Source of the DNA: Pseudomonadota bacterium
GTDB lineage: Bacteria; Pseudomonadota; Alphaproteobacteria; Acetobacterales; Acetobacteraceae
NCBI GenBank assembly: GCA_021845835.1
Contig: JAJZVE010000342.1
Span: forward strand, 1-5,664
DNA: 5,664 nucleotides
Direction of reading: 5' to 3'
Shown here: positions 1 to 5,664 of the stretch, piece by piece
Numbering within the stretch: position 1 is the first letter of the stretch
How the letters are laid out: every line of letters begins with the position of its first letter
The notes under the pieces: model-generated
What the model was told of the DNA's origin: nothing
Database searches by the model: none
Seen by the model: only the letters and a program-made list of their open reading frames with translations
Program-made: the position numbers and the translations under genes

Positions 1-1
1 T

Positions 2-568
2 CCGTTTCAACAGTTTGCGGCGTGGTTCGCCGAGGCCGAGCGTAGCGAGCCGCGCGACGCCAACGCCATGACGCTGGCGACGGCGACGGCCGACGGCATG
101 CCTTCGGCCCGCGTCGTGCTGCTCAAGGGCCACGACCCGCGCGGCTTCGTGTTCTACACCAACCGACAGAGCCGCAAGGGCGAGGAACTGGCGGCCAACC
201 GGCGGGCCGCACTGCTGTTCTACTGGAGGTCGCTGGGCCGGCAGGTGCGGATCGAGGGCACGGTGGAAGACGTGACCGACGCCGAGGCCGACACCTATTA
301 CGCCTCGCGCCCACGCCTGTCGCGGCTCGGCGCCTGGGCGTCGGACCAGTCGCGCCCGCTGCCGACGCGCGCCGAACTGGAACAGCGCCTGGCGACGCTG
401 GAGATGCGCTACCCCGGCGAGGCGATCCCGCGCCCGGCGCACTGGTCCGGCTACCGGCTGCTGCCGGTGCGCTTCGAATTCTGGCAGGAGGCGCCGTTCC
501 GCCTGCACGACCGCACCGCGTATGCGCGCGCCGGCGAGGGCTGGTCGGTCGGCAAGCTCTATCCGTGA
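2..568 (+). CDS. pdxH: Pyridoxamine 5'-phosphate oxidase, 5'-truncated by window edge
   Basis: Cytosolic FMN enzyme that oxidises pyridoxine 5'-phosphate or pyridoxamine 5'-phosphate with O2 to pyridoxal 5'-phosphate, releasing H2O2 (the last step of B6 salvage). The open frame enters from the left edge, so the ATG at 68 is internal: the codons before it (positions 2-67) continue the family N-terminus ([10 protein letters not shown], then EPRDANAM). Family blocks appear in order: RVVLLK and [15 protein letters not shown] (FMN/phosphate binding), [24 protein letters not shown], then [16 protein letters not shown] and the substrate-binding RLHDR (codons 500-514). The ending GKLYP departs slightly from the usual RLAP-like terminus. 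Only about 20-30 N-terminal residues appear to be missing. The TGA overlaps the GTG start of the next gene (GTGA), which points to a shared transcript. The family assignment is secure. Basis: motifs seen directly; function from family knowledge. Confidence 0.95.
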   Translation, partial: PFQQFAAWFAEAERSEPRDANAMTLATATADGMPSARVVLLKGHDPRGFVFYTNRQSRKGEELAANRRAALLFYWRSLGRQVRIEGTVEDVTDAEADTYYASRPRLSRLGAWASDQSRPLPTRAELEQRLATLEMRYPGEAIPRPAHWSGYRLLPVRFEFWQEAPFRLHDRTAYARAGEGWSVGKLYP

Positions 569-2040
569 TCCCCCCGGCGCAGGCCGCAACTGCGGCGCTG
601 CTCGGCAGGCTGGCGGGGCGCGATGCGATCGAGACGCATATCTCGGCGGTGTTCGTCGGCGCCGACTCGGTGTGGAAGCTGCGCAAGGCGGTGCGGCTGC
701 CGTTCCTCGATTTCACCGATCCGGCGGCGCGGCGCCGCGCCGCGCTGCGCGAGCTGGAGCTGAACGCGCCGCACGCGCCCGGCCTCTATCGCGATGTCGC
801 GACGGTGGTGCGCCGGCCGGACGGGTCGCTGGCGCTGGATGGCGTGGGCGAGGTGATCGACTGGGTGGTGCGCATGGCGCGCGTGCCGGCGGAGGATTTC
901 CTGGACGCCGTGGCGATGCGCGGCGGGCTGGAGGCACCGCTGCTGGACGCGCTCGGCGACACCGTGGCCGCCTATCTCGCCGCAGCCCCGGTCAGCGACA
1001 TGGACGGGCTGGCGGCGCAGGAAACCATGACCGACGGCAACCTGCGCTCGGCCCGCGCCGCCGGGCTGCCGGAGGCTGAGATCGCTGCGTGGGAACAGGC
1101 GATGCGGCGGGAACTGGCGCGCCGCGCCGACTGGCTGCGCGCGCGGGCGCGCGACGGCTTCGTGCGCCGCTGCCACGGCGACCTGCACCTGGGCAATCTC
1201 TGTCTCTGGCAGGGCCGTCCGGTGCCGTTCGACGCGGTCGAGTTCGACGAGGCGATCGCGACCGGCGACGTGGCCTATGACCTCGCCTTCCTGCTGATGG
1301 ACCTGGAGCACCGCGCCGGCCGCGCCGCCGCCAACCGCGTGCTGAGCCGCTACGTCGCGCGCGGCGGCGACTGGGCACTGGTGGCAGGGCTGCCGCTGTT
1401 CCTCGCGCAGAAGGCGATGGTGCGGGCACACGTGGAAGCGGCGCGCGGGCGCGGCGCCGAGGCCGCGTCCTACCTCGCCATGAGCCTCGGCTATCTGCAT
1501 CCCGCGCCGCCCCTGGTGGTCGCGGTGGGCGGACTGATGGGCACCGGCAAGACCACGCTCGCGCGCGCGCTGGCGCCGGAACTGGGGCCGGCGCCGGGTG
1601 CCCTCGTGCTGCGCAGCGACGAGGTGCGCAAGCGCCGCCACGGCGTCGCGCCGGAGCAGCGGCTGCCGGGCGAAGCTTACGCCGCGGCGGAGAACCGGGC
1701 CGTGTTCGCCGAGCTGCATGCGGCCGTCGCCGGCGCCGCCGCGGCCGGCCACGCCGTAATCGCCGATGCGACCTATCTCGACGCCGCGCATCGCCGCGCC
1801 GTTGCCGCCGCCGCCGGCGCGGTGCCGTTCCTCGGCGTCTGGCTTGCGGCGCCGCTGCCGGTGCTGGAGGCGCGGATCGCGGCGCGGCAGCAGGACGCCT
1901 CGGACGCGACGGTCGGCGTGCTGCGGCGGGCGGCCAGGTCCGATCCCACCCCGCCTGCCGGGTGGCTGGCGGTGGACGCGCAGGATGCCGCGCGCGCCCT
2001 CGCGGCGGTGCGCGATGCCTTGCCCCGCCCGTCGTGCTAG
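565..2040 (+). CDS. Fusion protein: aminoglycoside phosphotransferase-like domain plus P-loop kinase domain
   Basis: A 491-residue protein with two kinase-type domains. The N-terminal part (about 1-300) resembles the APH/choline-kinase fold: a likely ATP-lysine region [15 protein letters not shown], the catalytic-loop motif HGDLHLGN (204-211), a metal-binding FDAVEFDEA (D223), then [13 protein letters not shown] (from 235). The C-terminal part (about 315-491) is a small-molecule kinase-like P-loop domain with Walker A GLMGTGKT (323-330), an SDEVRK segment (351-356) and DATYLD (from 401), as in zeta-toxin/gluconate-kinase-like proteins. This architecture matches a widespread bacterial family usually annotated as bifunctional aminoglycoside phosphotransferase/ATP-binding protein (COG2187 plus COG0645), whose substrate I do not know. 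The name should not be read as proof of antibiotic resistance. The GTG start at 565 overlaps the pdxH stop; the frame has no earlier plausible start, and the protein begins close to the conserved [10 protein letters not shown] segment. No signal peptide or membrane segment is visible, so it is probably cytosolic. Confidence 0.85.
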   Translation: MIPPAQAATAALLGRLAGRDAIETHISAVFVGADSVWKLRKAVRLPFLDFTDPAARRRAALRELELNAPHAPGLYRDVATVVRRPDGSLALDGVGEVIDWVVRMARVPAEDFLDAVAMRGGLEAPLLDALGDTVAAYLAAAPVSDMDGLAAQETMTDGNLRSARAAGLPEAEIAAWEQAMRRELARRADWLRARARDGFVRRCHGDLHLGNLCLWQGRPVPFDAVEFDEAIATGDVAYDLAFLLMDLEHRAGRAAANRVLSRYVARGGDWALVAGLPLFLAQKAMVRAHVEAARGRGAEAASYLAMSLGYLHPAPPLVVAVGGLMGTGKTTLARALAPELGPAPGALVLRSDEVRKRRHGVAPEQRLPGEAYAAAENRAVFAELHAAVAGAAAAGHAVIADATYLDAAHRRAVAAAAGAVPFLGVWLAAPLPVLEARIAARQQDASDATVGVLRRAARSDPTPPAGWLAVDAQDAARALAAVRDALPRPSC

Positions 2041-2070
2041 ACTGTTGATGTTTCCTCCGGAGGTTGCCCC

Positions 2071-2937
2071 ATGAGCATCCGCAAGCTGCTGCTGCCGCTC
2101 ACCGGCACCGCCGCCGGCGAGGCCGCGCTCGCCACCGCCCTGATGATCGCGCGCAGTTGGGACGCCCATGTGCTGGCGCTGCATGTGCGTGTCGATAGCC
2201 GCGACGTGGCGCCGCTGGCCGGCGAGGGCCTCTCCGGGGCGATGATCGAGGAGATGATGACGGCGACGGAGCGCGAGAGCCTCGCGCGCTCGCAGGCGGT
2301 GCGCGCCCTGTTCGACGGCTTCGTCGCCTCGCATCAGGTGCGCGTCGGCGAACCCGCGCCCGGCGAGCGCGCCGCGACCGCCAGCTTCGCCTCCGTCACC
2401 GGGCGCGAGGAGGACCTGGTCGCGCAGCTCGCGCGGCTCGCCGACCTGACGGTGGTGCCGCATCCCGAGGCGGCGGAGGAGGTGTCGTCGTCGGACGCGC
2501 TGCACGCCGTGCTGTTCGATTCCGGCCGCCCGGTGCTGATCGCGCCGCACGCGCCGCCGGAGCGGATCGGGCAGCGCATCTGCATCGGCTGGAACGGCAC
2601 CGCCGAGTCCGCGTCGGCCGTGTTCTCCGCGATCCCGTGGATGCAGCGCGCCGAGGCGGTACGCATCCTGTCGGCGGAAGAGTACCAGCGACGTGGGCCG
2701 TCGGCGCAGGATCTGGTGGAATACCTGGCGCTGCACGACATCGCCGCCGAGGTCGCGACGTTCCGCCCGGTGGACCGCGAGGTCGGCGCCGGGCTGCTGC
2801 GCGCGGCCTACGAGTTCGAAGCCGACCTGCTGGCGATGGGCGCCTATTCGCACAGCCGGCTGCGCCAGTTGATCCTGGGTGGGGTCACGCGGCACGTGCT
2901 GGAACAGGCGCGGCTGCCGGTCATGATGAACCGTTGA
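2071..2937 (+). CDS. Universal stress protein, tandem UspA-type domains
   Basis: A cytosolic 288-residue protein, about twice the length of a single UspA domain. Domain 1 begins at the N-terminus (KLLLPLTGTAAGEAALATAL) and lacks a clear nucleotide-binding glycine motif. Domain 2 begins near residue 168 (RICIGWNGTAESASAVFSA) and ends in GAYSHSRLRQLILGGVTR (257-274), the position of the G-2x-G-9x-G ATP-binding motif. The second glycine is serine here (S260), so ATP binding may be altered. Usp proteins are linked to survival under starvation, oxidants or low oxygen; the specific role here is unknown. The ATG at 2071 has a strong Shine-Dalgarno, GGAGG (2059-2063), 7 bases upstream, and is preceded by only 30 bp after the kinase-fusion stop, so it could share that transcript or use a promoter I cannot recognise. 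The marR gene begins 2 bp after its stop. Basis: fold and motif seen; physiological role known only for the family. Confidence 0.88.
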   Translation: MSIRKLLLPLTGTAAGEAALATALMIARSWDAHVLALHVRVDSRDVAPLAGEGLSGAMIEEMMTATERESLARSQAVRALFDGFVASHQVRVGEPAPGERAATASFASVTGREEDLVAQLARLADLTVVPHPEAAEEVSSSDALHAVLFDSGRPVLIAPHAPPERIGQRICIGWNGTAESASAVFSAIPWMQRAEAVRILSAEEYQRRGPSAQDLVEYLALHDIAAEVATFRPVDREVGAGLLRAAYEFEADLLAMGAYSHSRLRQLILGGVTRHVLEQARLPVMMNR

Positions 2938-2939
2938 CC

Positions 2940-3428
2940 ATGTACGGGGTCAGCGACCCCGCGACGCGGGAGGCGGTGCGCGCCTATGTCAAGCTGCTGC
3001 GCGCCAGCCACGCCATCGTCGCCCGCATCGAGCCGCTGCTGGCACGGCATGGCCTGACGGTGACGCAGCTCGGCGTGCTGGAGGCGATCCTGCACCGCGG
3101 CCCGCTGACGCATCGCGAACTCGGTCGCAAGGTGCTGACCAGCGCCGGCAACATGACCGACGTGGTGGACAAGCTGGAAGCGCGCGGGCTGGTGCATCGC
3201 GTCCGCGATCCGATCGACCGGCGGCTGGTCCGCGTCGAACTGACCGCGACGGGAACCGCGATGATCCAGGCGCTGTTCCCGCGTCATGCCGCCGACATCG
3301 CCCATGCCATGGCGGGCCTGCCGCCCGAGGAACTGCACCGGCTCGGCGAGTTGCTGCGCCGGCTCGGCATGGAAGCTGCGCACGGCAGCGATGGCGCGAC
3401 GGTTGCGGCAGGCGAACCCGCTGCCTAG
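2940..3428 (+). CDS. MarR-family transcriptional regulator
   Basis: A 162-residue winged-helix regulator. An N-terminal dimerisation helix (about 10-36) leads to HGLTVTQLGVLEAILHRGPL, then the helix-turn-helix with LTHRELGRKVLTSAGNMTDV and a recognition helix at about 68-83. The wing is RVRDPIDRRLVRVELTATG (87-105), with the typical D-x-R pattern. A C-terminal helix returns to the dimer interface; the last 15 or so residues look disordered. MarR proteins bind palindromic operators as dimers and release on binding phenolics, quinones or after thiol oxidation. I see no cysteine in this protein, so sensing by thiol oxidation is unlikely and ligand binding is more plausible. The open frame extends 101 codons upstream into usp, but MarR similarity begins only at this ATG, 2 bp after the usp stop. 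No good Shine-Dalgarno is visible, so translation may depend on coupling to usp. The pirin gene follows after 45 bp containing a perfect palindrome, its likely target. Confidence 0.92.
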   Translation: MYGVSDPATREAVRAYVKLLRASHAIVARIEPLLARHGLTVTQLGVLEAILHRGPLTHRELGRKVLTSAGNMTDVVDKLEARGLVHRVRDPIDRRLVRVELTATGTAMIQALFPRHAADIAHAMAGLPPEELHRLGELLRRLGMEAAHGSDGATVAAGEPAA

Positions 3429-3441
3429 CTGAGTCGGCGAC

Positions 3442-3457
3442 CGTTCGATATCGAACG
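3442..3457. promoter_or_regulatory. Perfect 16-bp palindrome, candidate MarR operator
   Basis: CGTTCGATATCGAACG is fully self-complementary and lies in the 45-bp gap between marR and pirin, ending 5 bases before the pirin Shine-Dalgarno (GGGAG, 3463-3467). Its length and symmetry suit a MarR dimer site, and a site here could block transcription of pirin or its initiation. It is flush with the gene, so the pirin promoter would have to overlap the end of marR; no convincing -35/-10 pair is visible. The symmetry is directly seen; the binding protein is inferred from position. Confidence 0.55.
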
Positions 3458-3473
3458 ACCTTGGGAGAGCACG

Positions 3474-4175
3474 ATGATCCAGGTCCAGCCGTTCGCGCGC
3501 CTCGGCCGTTTCCGCAACGAGTGGCTGAATGCGCGGCATCACTTCAGTTTCGGGCAGTATCACGATCCGGCACGCATGGGCGTGGGCGGCCTGCGCGTGT
3601 GGAACGACGACGAGATCGCCCCCGGCACCGGGTTCGACCCGCATCCGCATCAGGAGATGGAGATCGTCACCTACGTGCGCGACGGCGCGATCACGCACCA
3701 GGACAGCCTGGGCAACCGCGGCCGGACGGAAGCGGGGGACGTGCAGGTGATGCACGCCGGCACCGGCATCGTGCACGCCGAATACAACCTGGAGCAGACG
3801 CCGACGCGCATCTTCCAGATCTGGATCCTGCCGGGCCGGCACGGCGTGGCGCCGGGCTGGGGCACGCGGCAGTTCCCAAGGGAGGTCGAGGGCGCACTGG
3901 CGGCGCTCGCCGACGGACGGCCGGACGCGAACGGCACCGCCCTGCCGCTCTATGCCGATGCGGCGGTGTTCGCCGGCACGCTGCGCCGCGGCCAGAGCGT
4001 GCGACAGGTCCTGCGTGCGGGACGCGCCGCCTATCTGGTGCCGGCGAGCGGGGCGGTGACGGTGAACGGCACCGAGGTTGCCACCCGCGACGGCGCCGCC
4101 ATCACCGGGGAGACGGACCTGACCATCCGCGCGACCGAGGACGCCGAGGTGGTGCTGGTGGACGTGGTGGGCTGA
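3474..4175 (+). CDS. Pirin-family cupin protein (YhhW-like)
   Basis: A 233-residue bicupin, close in length to E. coli YhhW (about 231). The N-terminal cupin holds the metal site: H57 and H59 in DPHPHQEMEIVTYV, and H101 and E103 in MHAGTGIVHAEYN, the four ligands known in human pirin and YhhW. Other family marks are GAITHQDSLGNRG and FQIWILPGR. The C-terminal cupin (about 140-233) is less conserved and has no obvious ligand set. Some bacterial pirins show quercetin 2,3-dioxygenase activity in vitro; others act through protein partners, so the natural substrate here is unknown. The ATG at 3474 is supported by GGGAG at a spacing of 6 bases. It stands directly downstream of a MarR regulator and a perfect palindrome, suggesting induction by a compound sensed by that regulator. 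Overlapping frames on both strands look like codon-bias shadows. Family call secure; enzyme activity inferred only. Confidence 0.93.
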   Translation: MIQVQPFARLGRFRNEWLNARHHFSFGQYHDPARMGVGGLRVWNDDEIAPGTGFDPHPHQEMEIVTYVRDGAITHQDSLGNRGRTEAGDVQVMHAGTGIVHAEYNLEQTPTRIFQIWILPGRHGVAPGWGTRQFPREVEGALAALADGRPDANGTALPLYADAAVFAGTLRRGQSVRQVLRAGRAAYLVPASGAVTVNGTEVATRDGAAITGETDLTIRATEDAEVVLVDVVG

Positions 4176-4199
4176 GCCGGTGCAGAGCGCGCGGTCACC

Positions 4200-4227
4200 C
4201 GCCCTTGCGGGGACGGCTGGGCGTTTC
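4200..4227 (+). terminator. Weak terminator-like hairpin after pirin
   Basis: CGCCC (4200-4204) can pair with GGGCG (4219-4223) across a 14-base loop, followed by TTTCT. A competing hairpin, CCCGC (4198-4202) with GCGGG (4207-4211) around CCTT, overlaps it. The stems are only 5 bp and the T tract is short, so this is at best a weak intrinsic terminator separating pirin from the toxin-antitoxin locus. Confidence 0.3.
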
Positions 4228-4234
4228 TAGGAAT

Positions 4235-4251
4235 GTAGTGCAGATCACTAC
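4235..4251. promoter_or_regulatory. Inverted repeat upstream of antitoxin, candidate autoregulatory operator
   Basis: GTAGTG and CACTAC form perfect 6-bp arms around CAGAT, 15 bp before the antitoxin ATG. Type II antitoxins of the Phd/YefM class commonly repress their own operon through short inverted repeats over the promoter. A poor sigma-70-like match (TTGCGG at 4205-4210, 17-base gap, TAGGAA at 4228-4233) would place the transcription start inside this repeat, as expected for an operator, but the -10 match is weak. The symmetry is seen; the function is inferred. Confidence 0.45.
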
Positions 4252-4266
4252 GATCGGACGGCCCAG

Positions 4267-4512
4267 ATGGATGAGATGATTGCGGCGGCCGAGGCAAACC
4301 GGCACTTCTCTCGCATCCTCCGCGACGTCGCGTCCGGCCATCGCTTCCTGGTGACCGCCCGCGGCCGGCCGGTGGCGCGCATCGTTCCCGTGAACGAGGC
4401 CGATGCGGCCCGGGCGACGGCACGCGAGGCACTGCTGCGCCGGCTCGCCGACCAGCCGGCGCAGGATATCGGGCGCTGGCGTCGCGACGGGCTTTACGAC
4501 CACGCGACGTGA
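4267..4512 (+). CDS. Type II toxin-antitoxin antitoxin, Phd/YefM family
   Basis: An 81-residue antitoxin. The N-terminal half fits the Phd/YefM DNA-binding fold: MIAAAEANRHFSRILRDVAS (4-23) for the first helices, and FLVTARGRPVARIVP (27-41), the hallmark strand-turn-strand segment with G33, P35 and A37. The C-terminal half (about 45-81) is charged, with REALLRRLADQP and a terminal RWRRDGLYDH; in this class the tail wraps the toxin and blocks its active site. The ATG at 4267 has only a weak purine-rich stretch upstream; a second ATG at 4276 is possible but would trim the first helix. Its TGA overlaps the GTG of the PIN toxin (GTGA), the usual coupled arrangement. It probably represses its own promoter through the inverted repeat at 4235-4251. 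The reading frame is intact, whereas the partner toxin is frameshifted, so it may now be an orphan antitoxin. Family call confident; specific targets unknown. Confidence 0.88.
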   Translation: MDEMIAAAEANRHFSRILRDVASGHRFLVTARGRPVARIVPVNEADAARATAREALLRRLADQPAQDIGRWRRDGLYDHAT

Positions 4513-4951
4513 GGGCGGCGCTGGACACGAACGTCCTGGCCTATGCGGAGGGCCTCAACGGTCCCGAGAAGCAGCGGACGGGGCGCGATCTGGTTGCCGG
4601 CTTGCGGCCGACGAGGTGCTGTTGCCGGTCCAGGCGCTCGGCGAACTCTATGCTGTCCTGACCCGAAAGGCCGGACGCACGCCGGAACAGGCGCGCGCGG
4701 CGGTCGAAAGCTGGCGCGCCGCGTATGACGCGATTCCGACGACCGCGGCTGTCCTGCAGGATGCGCTGGAAATTGCAAGCCAGCACCGGCTCGGCGTCTG
4801 GGACAGCGTGATCGTTGCCGCCGCGTCCCGCGCCGGCTGCGGCATCCTCTATTCCGAGGACATGGAGGACGGATTCGTGTGGCGCGGGCTTCGCATCCTC
4901 AATCCTTTCGGCCCAGCAGGTGCGCCCGCGCAACGACGCATTGGCCCGTGA
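4509..4951 (+). pseudogene. PIN-domain toxin (VapC/FitB-like), frameshifted
   Basis: PIN toxins are Mg-dependent ribonucleases that block growth when not held by the antitoxin. The N-terminal part reads from the GTG at 4509: ALDTNVLAYAEG with catalytic D6 (4524-4526), continuing to DLVAG near 4600. In that frame it then turns to nonsense and stops at TGA 4659-4661, giving about 50 residues. The rest of the domain lies in another frame from about 4598: RLAADEVLLPVQALGEL with E at 4643-4645, GVWDSVIVAAA with D at 4802-4804, and YSEDMEDGF with D at 4859-4861 and 4868-4870, then RILNPF and a 13-residue tail to TGA 4949-4951. Adding one base within about 4596-4600 would restore DLVARLAADEV and a roughly 147-residue toxin. 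All acidic active-site residues are intact, so the break is recent or is a sequence error. No slippery heptamer is visible at the junction, making programmed frameshifting unlikely. It overlaps the antitoxin stop by 4 bases. Confidence 0.85.
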
Positions 4952-4959
4952 GCCCGAGG

Positions 4960-5382
4960 CTACGCGCTCTCCGATTCCTCGGCCGTTTCCGGCTTCGGTC
5001 CGCTGTCCAGCCCCTTGGCCGCGGGGTCGCGATCGACCAGCTCGATCACCGCCATGCTGGCTGCGTCGCCGTACCGGATTCCCGCCTTCAGCACGCGCGT
5101 GTAGCCGCCGGCGCGGGCGCGGTAGCGCTCGGCCAGCGTGGTGAACAGCTTCGCCACCATGCCGTCGTCGCGCAGCTGCGCATACGCCTGCCGGCGCGCA
5201 TGCAGGCCGCCGCGCTTGCCGAGCGTGATCAGCTTCTCGGCCACCGGGCGCAGTTCCTTCGCCTTCGGCAGCGTCGTGGTGATCTGCTCGTGCTTGATGA
5301 GCGCATGCGCCATGTTGCGGAACATGGCCGCGCGATGGCTGCTGGTCACGCCGAGCTTGCGGCCGGCAATCCCGTGACGCAT
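4960..5382 (-). CDS. rplQ: 50S ribosomal protein L17
   Basis: A structural protein of the large ribosomal subunit, lying near the exit-tunnel region. The 140-residue product begins with the family signature [17 protein letters not shown], followed by [20 protein letters not shown] and [19 protein letters not shown], then [20 protein letters not shown]. It is somewhat longer than E. coli L17 (127 residues) because of a C-terminal tail rich in D, E, P and S (from about residue 118), a feature I recall as common in alphaproteobacteria and likely disordered. The ATG (5380-5382) has purine-rich sites upstream on the minus strand: AAGGA at 5386-5390 and GAGGGAG at 5392-5398. It follows rpoA after 23 bp, the standard end of the alpha operon. 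Its stop lies 8 bp from the stop of the convergent toxin gene, and no terminator hairpin with a T tract is seen in between. Confidence 0.97.
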   Translation of the reverse strand: MRHGIAGRKLGVTSSHRAAMFRNMAHALIKHEQITTTLPKAKELRPVAEKLITLGKRGGLHARRQAYAQLRDDGMVAKLFTTLAERYRARAGGYTRVLKAGIRYGDAASMAVIELVDRDPAAKGLDSGPKPETAEESESA

Positions 5383-5405
5383 CGGTCCTTACTCCCTCGT
5401 CCGGC

Positions 5406-5664
5406 TCAGAACGGCTCTTCCAGCCGCTTCGCCAGGTCTTCGATGTTCTCCGGCGGCCACCCGGGCACCGTCATGCCCAGCGAAAGCCCCATCGAGGTCA
5501 GCACTTCCTTGATCTCGTTCAGCGACTTGCGGCCGAAGTTCGGCGTGCGCAGCATCTCCTGCTCGGACTTCTGCACCAGATCGCCGATATAGACGATGTT
5601 GTCGTTCTTCAGGCAGTTGGCGCTGCGCACCGACAGCTCCAGCTCATCCACCTTGCGCAGCAGG
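5406..5664 (-). CDS. rpoA: RNA polymerase alpha subunit, C-terminal domain (5' part outside window)
   Basis: The alpha subunit assembles RNA polymerase, and its C-terminal domain binds UP elements and activators. Only the last 85 codons are present: the gene enters from the right edge on the minus strand. The GTG at 5649-5651 is an internal valine, since LLRK precedes it in frame and matches the family. The whole CTD is recognisable: [14 protein letters not shown] (corresponding to the DNA-contacting Arg265/Asn268 region of E. coli), [32 protein letters not shown] (corresponding to Gly296/Lys298/Ser299), GLSLGM and the ending [19 protein letters not shown]. The longer [15 protein letters not shown] tail is typical of alphaproteobacterial RpoA and is the main clue to the host group. 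It lies directly upstream of rplQ in the same operon. Confidence 0.97.
   Translation of the reverse strand, partial: LLRKVDELELSVRSANCLKNDNIVYIGDLVQKSEQEMLRTPNFGRKSLNEIKEVLTSMGLSLGMTVPGWPPENIEDLAKRLEEPF

Noticed and set aside
565..2040. Reading the APH-like gene as an antibiotic resistance determinant
   Set aside because: The fused architecture belongs to a widespread chromosomal family of unknown substrate, and nothing around it suggests a resistance cassette or mobile element.
2054..2063. Short palindrome CCTCCGGAGG before usp
   Set aside because: It contains the Shine-Dalgarno GGAGG and has no loop for an RNA hairpin; ten-base palindromes are common by chance in GC-rich DNA.
559..2895. 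A 778-codon open frame on the minus strand antisense to the kinase fusion and usp
   Set aside because: Its translation is rich in Arg, His, Gly and Gln with no recognisable domain, and it spans two well-supported genes. Long antisense frames are expected in GC-rich coding DNA because stop codons are rare in some frames.
2637..2939. Upstream extension of the marR frame by 101 codons
   Set aside because: The extension overlaps the end of usp, has shadow-like composition, and MarR similarity begins at the ATG at 2940.
2844..3842. A 332-codon minus-strand open frame over marR and pirin
   Set aside because: Low-complexity composition and no family motif; it covers two clear genes and the intergenic palindrome. 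Codon-bias shadow.
4593..4605. Programmed -1 frameshift as an explanation for the split toxin
   Set aside because: The junction sequence lacks an X-XXY-YYZ slippery heptamer, and no stimulatory structure is evident, so mutation or sequence error is the simpler reading.
4960..5030. Acidic C-terminal tail of L17 as a novel extension
   Set aside because: Modest charged tails on L17 are, as I recall, common in alphaproteobacteria; nothing here sets it apart.

Overview
This 5.66 kb window comes from a very GC-rich bacterial chromosome (roughly 70% G+C by eye). The C-terminal part of RpoA and the L17 sequence look alphaproteobacterial, and the gene mix would suit the Rhodospirillales/Acetobacteraceae. 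That placement rests on recalled sequence likeness, not on a search. The sequence is gene-dense: six genes and one broken gene point right (+), and two core genes at the right end point left (-).

Left block (1-2040): the 3' part of pdxH (pyridoxamine 5'-phosphate oxidase, vitamin B6 salvage) runs in from the left edge. Its TGA overlaps the GTG start of a 491-residue fusion protein. The N-terminal half of that protein resembles aminoglycoside phosphotransferases/kinases, and its C-terminal half is a P-loop kinase with a clear Walker A motif. The overlap implies co-transcription and translational coupling.

Middle block (2041-4175): a 288-residue tandem-type universal stress protein with a strong Shine-Dalgarno is followed 2 bp later by a MarR-family regulator. 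After 45 bp comes a pirin-family cupin with all four metal ligands. A perfect 16-bp palindrome in the short marR-pirin gap, next to the pirin ribosome binding site, is a good candidate operator. The simplest reading is a small stress/redox-responsive unit in which the MarR protein controls the pirin gene.

Right block (4176-4951): a 91-bp gap holds a weak terminator-like hairpin and a GTAGTG-N5-CACTAC inverted repeat. It is followed by a Phd/YefM-type antitoxin whose TGA overlaps the GTG start of a PIN-domain toxin (VapC/FitB-like). The toxin is broken by the net loss of one base near 4596-4600. Its acidic catalytic residues all survive, but in two different frames, so the frameshift is either recent or a sequence error.

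Right end (4960-5664, - strand): rplQ (L17) and the 3' part of rpoA form the distal end of the alpha ribosomal-protein operon, facing the toxin-antitoxin locus with only 8 bp between stop codons. No RNA genes, CRISPR arrays or insertion sequences were seen. I see no clearly new biological system. The items most worth following are the marR-palindrome-pirin module, the frameshifted toxin beside an intact antitoxin, and the pdxH-coupled two-kinase fusion.
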